This document shows, one piece after another, positions 60,501 through 64,000 of a stretch of 64,000 nt of DNA. The position numbers and the translations under genes are program-made. This DNA comes from Lysobacter_L cavernae (lineage in GTDB: Bacteria; Pseudomonadota; Gammaproteobacteria; Xanthomonadales; Xanthomonadaceae). The DNA lies in assembly GCF_042648505.1 (NCBI RefSeq), contig NZ_JBHRXK010000001.1, positions 558,001 through 622,000 of the forward strand. The letters are read 5' to 3'. Numbering within the stretch: the first letter of the stretch is position 1; every line of letters starts with the position of its first letter. Under the pieces are notes generated by a model. The model did no database searches and was not told where the DNA came from. It saw only the letters and a program-made list of their open reading frames with translations.

Positions 60501-62213
60501 TCAGGCCGGCAACGCCGCCTGGTGCACCCCGGCCACCGCGCGCCCCGACGGGTCGGCCGCATTGGCAAACGCCGCATCCCAGGCGATCGCGGCTGGCGAC
60601 GAACACGCGATCGACTTGCCCCCCGGCACCGTCTCCGCGCAGGCCGCACTCGGGAAGTACTGCTCGAAGAGGTGCCGGTAGAAATACGCCTCCTTGGTCT
60701 GTGGCGGGTTGATCGGGAAGCGGCTCGCAGCGGCGGCGAACACGCGGTCGCTGATCTGCGCTTGCGCGTGCGCCTTGAGACCGTCGATCCAGCCGTAGCC
60801 GACGCCGTCGCTGAACTGCTCCTTCTGCCGCCACAGGATCGAATCCGGCAGGTAGCCCTCGAAGGCCTCGCGCAGCACGGCCTTTTCGATGCGACGCGTC
60901 CCGTCGGGCATGGCCCCGGCCATCTTGGCCTGTGCGTCCATGCGCATCGCCACGTCGAGGAATTCGACGTCGAGGAACGGCACGCGCGGCTCCACGCCCC
61001 AGGCCATCATCGACTTGTTGGCGCGCAGGCAGTCATAGTTATGCAGTGCGTCGAGCTTGCGGATGGTCTCCTCGTGGAACTCGCGCGCGTTCGGCGCCTT
61101 GTGGAAGTACAGGTAGCCGCCGAACACCTCGTCGGCACCCTCGCCCGACAGCACCATCTTCACGCCCATCGCCTTGATCCGCCGCGCCAGCAGGAACATC
61201 GGCGTGGACGCACGGATCGTGGTCACGTCATAGGTCTCGATGTGGCGGATCACCTCCGGCAACGCATCGAGCCCTTCCTCGAAGGTGTACTTGAAGCCGT
61301 GGTGCACCGTGCCCAGCGCCTGCGCTGCGACTTCGGCGGCGGCCAGGTCGGGCGAGCCTTCCAGGCCGATCGCAAACGAATGCAGGCGCGGCCACCAGGC
61401 TTCGGCGCGGTCGTCCTCCTCGACGCGATGGCGGGCGAAGCGCGCAGCCACCGCAGCCACCAGCGACGAATCCAGGCCGCCCGACAGCAGCACGCCGTAG
61501 GGCACGTCGGTCATCAGCTGGCGGTGCACGGCGCGCTCGAAGGCTTCGCGCAGCTCCTGCTTCGATACCTCGACGCCCTGCGTCGCGGCGTAGTCGCGCC
61601 AGGGTTTGATGTAGTACGGCACCAGCGCGCCGGTGGCGCTGTCGTAGTAATGGCCGGGCGGGAACTGCGCGACATCGGCGCAGACACCAACCAGGGCCTT
61701 CATCTCCGAGGCGACGCAGACCCGGCCGTGGCTGTCATGGCCCCAGTACAGCGGGCACACACCGATCGGATCGCGTGCGATCACGTAGCGCTGATGCTCA
61801 CTGTCCCACAAGGCGAAGGCAAAGATGCCGTTGAGCGCGTTGAGCCAGGCGCCGAGGCATGCTTGCCCGACTTCGTCGCGCTCGCGGTACAGCGCATTGA
61901 TCACCTCGCAGTCCGAGCCGGTCTGGAACGCGTAGGGCTGCGTCAGTTGCTGCTTGAGTTCGCGGTGGTTGTAGATCTCGCCGTTGACCGCCAGCACCAG
62001 CGCGCCGTCGGCCGATCGCAACGGCTGCGAGCCGCCGGCCGGATCGACGATGGCCAGGCGCTCGTGGACGAGGATGGCGCCGTCGTCAAGATACACACCG
62101 CTCCAGTCGGGGCCGCGATGGCGTTGGCGTTGCGACAGGTCCAGCGCCTGCCTGCGCAGCGCCTGGATGTCGTCGCCGGGTTGCAGGCCGAAGATGCCGA
62201 GGATGGAACACAT
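60501..62213 (-). CDS. asnB: Asparagine synthetase B (glutamine-hydrolysing)
   Basis: Makes asparagine from aspartate, ATP and glutamine, 570 residues. The N-terminal glutaminase domain starts MCSILGIFG with nucleophile Cys2 and has RGPDWSGVYL and VNGEIYNHRELK; the C-terminal synthetase carries the ATP-pyrophosphatase loop SGGLDSSLVA near residue 236. AGGAG lies 8 bases before ATG 62213. The leader upstream contains a candidate transcription attenuator with an Asn-rich leader peptide, giving feedback by charged tRNA-Asn. Confidence 0.96.
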   Translation of the reverse strand: MCSILGIFGLQPGDDIQALRRQALDLSQRQRHRGPDWSGVYLDDGAILVHERLAIVDPAGGSQPLRSADGALVLAVNGEIYNHRELKQQLTQPYAFQTGSDCEVINALYRERDEVGQACLGAWLNALNGIFAFALWDSEHQRYVIARDPIGVCPLYWGHDSHGRVCVASEMKALVGVCADVAQFPPGHYYDSATGALVPYYIKPWRDYAATQGVEVSKQELREAFERAVHRQLMTDVPYGVLLSGGLDSSLVAAVAARFARHRVEEDDRAEAWWPRLHSFAIGLEGSPDLAAAEVAAQALGTVHHGFKYTFEEGLDALPEVIRHIETYDVTTIRASTPMFLLARRIKAMGVKMVLSGEGADEVFGGYLYFHKAPNAREFHEETIRKLDALHNYDCLRANKSMMAWGVEPRVPFLDVEFLDVAMRMDAQAKMAGAMPDGTRRIEKAVLREAFEGYLPDSILWRQKEQFSDGVGYGWIDGLKAHAQAQISDRVFAAAASRFPINPPQTKEAYFYRHLFEQYFPSAACAETVPGGKSIACSSPAAIAWDAAFANAADPSGRAVAGVHQAALPA

Positions 62214-62280
62214 GGGGAAGACTCCTGGGTCGTAGTGCGGTTTGGGTTTGATGTGGGCGGGATTTCGGAAGCCGGAAACG

Positions 62281-62312
62281 ACGAAGCCCGCGCTTTTCGG
62301 CGCGGGCTTCGT
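62281..62312 (-). terminator. Attenuator terminator hairpin in the asnB leader
   Basis: On the minus strand ACGAAGCCCGCGC and GCGCGGGCTTCGT are perfect 13-base arms around CGAAAA, followed by CGTTTCC. Its left arm contains GCCCGCG, which is also exactly complementary to CGCGGGC in the leader at 62355-62349, so an alternative antiterminator can form. The weak T run is a point against efficient termination. Confidence 0.75.
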
Positions 62313-62338
62313 GAGCGATTGAGCGTGTGTTGCGCGCG

Positions 62339-62458
62339 CTAATCGCCGGCCCGCGGGAGGCTGGCGTTATTGCGATTGTTATTGTTCGGTGCGGCCACGG
62401 CGACACCGCCACCAAGGGCGGCAGGCGCGATGCAGACAGGGGCCGGGGCGCGGATCAT
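62339..62458 (-). CDS. Asn-rich leader peptide of the asnB attenuator
   Basis: A 39-residue reading frame starting ATG 62458 with AGGA seven bases upstream. Its product ends NNNNRNNASLPRAGD: six Asn codons within seven (62386-62366). The stop codon lies just before the terminator hairpin. A leader stem (TCGCCGTGGCC at 62403-62393 with GGCCGGCGA at 62351-62343) holds the Asn codons in its loop. The set of Asn codons, two mutually exclusive pairings and a terminator before asparagine synthetase fits ribosome-mediated attenuation. Not in the usual length range for ORF finders. Confidence 0.85.
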   Translation of the reverse strand: MIRAPAPVCIAPAALGGGVAVAAPNNNNRNNASLPRAGD

Positions 62459-62562
62459 GGGTCGATCCTGCGACAGCGCGGGGCCGGATGCAAGAGGCGA
62501 TCACCGGACGGCCCCGTATCGAACGGCCGTCATCGGCTAAGCTCGGCCCGGGGAGGAACCAC

Positions 62563-64000
62563 ATGAAGAAATGGATCAAACGCGGACTGATCGCGCTGGC
62601 GGTCGCACTGATGGCCGTGATCGCGGTGGGGTGGTGGGCCATGCGTGGCAGCCTGCCACCGCTCGATGGCCAGTACGCCGTCAGGGGGCTGTCGGTGCCG
62701 GCAACGGTGCAACGCGATGCGCTGGGCGTGGTCACCATCGACGCCGGCAGCGAAGCCGACGCGATGCGCGCACTGGGCTATGTGCACGCGCAGGAGCGGT
62801 TCTTCGAGATGGACCTGCTGCGCCGCACCGCCGCTGGCGAGCTGGCCGCGCTGTTCGGCAAAGCGGCGGTCGACCTCGACAAGCAGCACCGCGTGCACCG
62901 CTTGCGCGCGCGCATCGAGGCCGATCCGCAGGCCATACTCGGCCCGCACCGGGCGATGGCGCAGGCGTACGTGGACGGCGTGAATGCCGGCCTGGCGTCG
63001 TTGAAGGTGCGGCCGTGGCCGTACCTGCTGCTGCGCACGCAGCCGCAGCCGTGGCGCCTGAGCGATTCGGCGCTGACCGGCTACGCCATGTACTTCGACC
63101 TGCAGGACGGCGGCAACCGGCGCGAGCTGGCGATGGCGCGCCTGCGCCCGCAAGTGCCGGCGGCGCTGTACGCCCTGCTCGCCCACGACGGCAGCAGTTG
63201 GGATGCGCCGCTGATGGGAACGGCCCGCGGCGACGCCGTACTGCCCGACGCGGCAGCGGTCGACCTGCGTCGCCTGCCGATGCCCAAGGACGAAGGTGCC
63301 GCGGTGCCGGAGCGCAACGAGGTCGGCAGCAACAATTTCGCCGTCGATGGCACGCTGACCGCCGACGGCCGCGCGATCGTCGCCGACGACATGCACCTGG
63401 GCCTGCGCGCGCCCAACCTGTGGTTCCGTGCACGCCTGCGCTACCCCGATGCGCGCGCGGTCGGCGGCCGTGTCGATGCCACCGGCGCCACCCTGCCCGG
63501 CCTGCCGGCGCTGGTGGTCGGCAGCAACGGCCAGGTCGCCTGGGGCTTCACCAACAGTTACGGCGATTGGCTCGATTGGCAGCGCCAGCCCGCGTGCGCC
63601 AAGGCGCCCTGCGCTGGCCGCAAGGTGATCGTCGAGCGCATCGACGTCGCCGGCGGCAAACCGGTGGACTTCGACGTCGAAGAAACCGCGTGGGGACCGA
63701 TCATGGCGCACGAGCGCGACGGCACTGCGCTGGCGCTGCGATGGGTCGCCCACCAGCCCGGCTCGCTCACGCTGGGTCTGGCGGACTTCCTGCACGCGCA
63801 TTCGCTCGACGACGCGCTGGCCATCGCCGACCACACCGCGATCCCCGGCCAGAACCTGCTGATCGGCGACCGCAACGGCCGCATCGCCTGGCGCCTGCTC
63901 GGCCCGGTGCCGCAACGCCAGGCAAGCTGCGCGGCCAGCACGGTGATGGCTGCGGGCACCTGCCCGCCGTGGTCGATCACCGCCGCCTCCGGCGTCGGCC
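62563..64000 (+). CDS. Penicillin acylase family (Ntn-hydrolase) protein, cut by window end
   Basis: An exported or membrane-anchored N-terminal-nucleophile amidase. The N-terminal segment MKKWIKRGLIALAVALMAVIAVGWWA is an export signal or anchor. The alpha-subunit region (RDALGVVTIDAGSEADAMRALGYVHAQERFFEMDLLRR) is followed by the self-cleavage site at Ser256 in NEVGSNNFAV, then DDMHLGLRAPNLWFRARL. GGAGG before ATG 62563 sets the start; the frame is open at base 64000 after 479 codons, and family members are about 800 residues. Substrates in this family include penicillins and acyl-homoserine lactones; none is assigned. Confidence 0.9.
   Translation, partial: MKKWIKRGLIALAVALMAVIAVGWWAMRGSLPPLDGQYAVRGLSVPATVQRDALGVVTIDAGSEADAMRALGYVHAQERFFEMDLLRRTAAGELAALFGKAAVDLDKQHRVHRLRARIEADPQAILGPHRAMAQAYVDGVNAGLASLKVRPWPYLLLRTQPQPWRLSDSALTGYAMYFDLQDGGNRRELAMARLRPQVPAALYALLAHDGSSWDAPLMGTARGDAVLPDAAAVDLRRLPMPKDEGAAVPERNEVGSNNFAVDGTLTADGRAIVADDMHLGLRAPNLWFRARLRYPDARAVGGRVDATGATLPGLPALVVGSNGQVAWGFTNSYGDWLDWQRQPACAKAPCAGRKVIVERIDVAGGKPVDFDVEETAWGPIMAHERDGTALALRWVAHQPGSLTLGLADFLHAHSLDDALAIADHTAIPGQNLLIGDRNGRIAWRLLGPVPQRQASCAASTVMAAGTCPPWSITAASGVG

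Larger units (their letters stand above)
62214..62562. promoter_or_regulatory. Divergent leader region of asnB and penicillin acylase
   Basis: 349 bases between asnB (minus) and the acylase (plus). It holds the asnB leader peptide, antiterminator and terminator, and the acylase ribosome site (GGAGG, six bases before 62563). Promoter elements were not assigned with confidence. Confidence 0.7.

Overview
The window is high-GC and densely coded. It carries a carbohydrate-utilisation locus of xanthomonad type (TonB receptor, SapC, cupin-like protein, flavin halogenase and AGCGCT-centred LacI operators), the DUF3348/DUF802/OmpA/DUF2894 gene set, a two-PstS phosphate cluster and GTAG-type REP palindromes. 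Together these point to a gammaproteobacterium of the Xanthomonadaceae/Lysobacteraceae (Lysobacter, Luteimonas or Pseudoxanthomonas-like). The assignment is inferred from gene content, not from a database match.

Layout. (1) 1-27.5 kb is a glucuronoxylan degradation and uptake island. It holds a GH2 enzyme and a tightly coupled minus-strand operon: GH67 alpha-glucuronidase, SGNH acetylesterase, mannonate dehydratase, GH43, GH3-PA14 and fructuronate reductase. A divergent LacI regulator, a sugar porter, xylose isomerase and xylulokinase follow, then a TonB receptor operon with SapC, cupin-like protein and halogenase. Two near-identical palindromic operators mark the xylB and TonB-receptor promoters. 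(2) 27.7-31.9 kb is a four-gene operon (DUF3348, MotA/ExbB-like DUF802, MotB-like OmpA, DUF2894) that looks like an uncharacterised ion-driven envelope machine. (3) 32-41 kb is mostly housekeeping: PCu(A)C, DUF4139 lipoprotein, enoyl-CoA isomerase, a PstS-OmpA fusion, rhodanese, Nudix, DUF1289, FKBP, crotonase, nth. (4) 41.2-48.8 kb is a phosphate-starvation block: porin, two PstS genes, pstCAB, phoU, with candidate Pho boxes before the porin and both pstS genes. (5) 48.9-51.3 kb is a copper-RiPP type cassette: an orphan sigma region-4 protein, a secreted precursor with six EGKCG motifs and two EF-hands, a DUF692/MNIO enzyme and a DUF2063 partner. (6) 51.4-64 kb holds rnt, an acetyltransferase, a Gdx/SugE exporter behind a guanidine-II riboswitch, rlmB, rnr, tRNA-Leu(CAG), rnk, parC, tpm, asnB behind an Asn-codon attenuator with its own leader peptide, and the start of a penicillin acylase.

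How the genes fit together. The xylan enzymes release xylose (to XylA/XylB) and methylglucuronate (towards fructuronate, then UxuB and mannonate dehydratase to KDG); the glucuronate isomerase uxaC is not in the window. Pho-box-like repeats suggest one regulon for porin, PstS and PstCAB. Short intergenic palindromes recur through the window, and one pair lies inside the 5' end of the GH3 gene. The best leads for new biology are the Asn attenuator, the EGKCG/EF-hand MNIO cassette, and the DUF802/OmpA stator-like operon.
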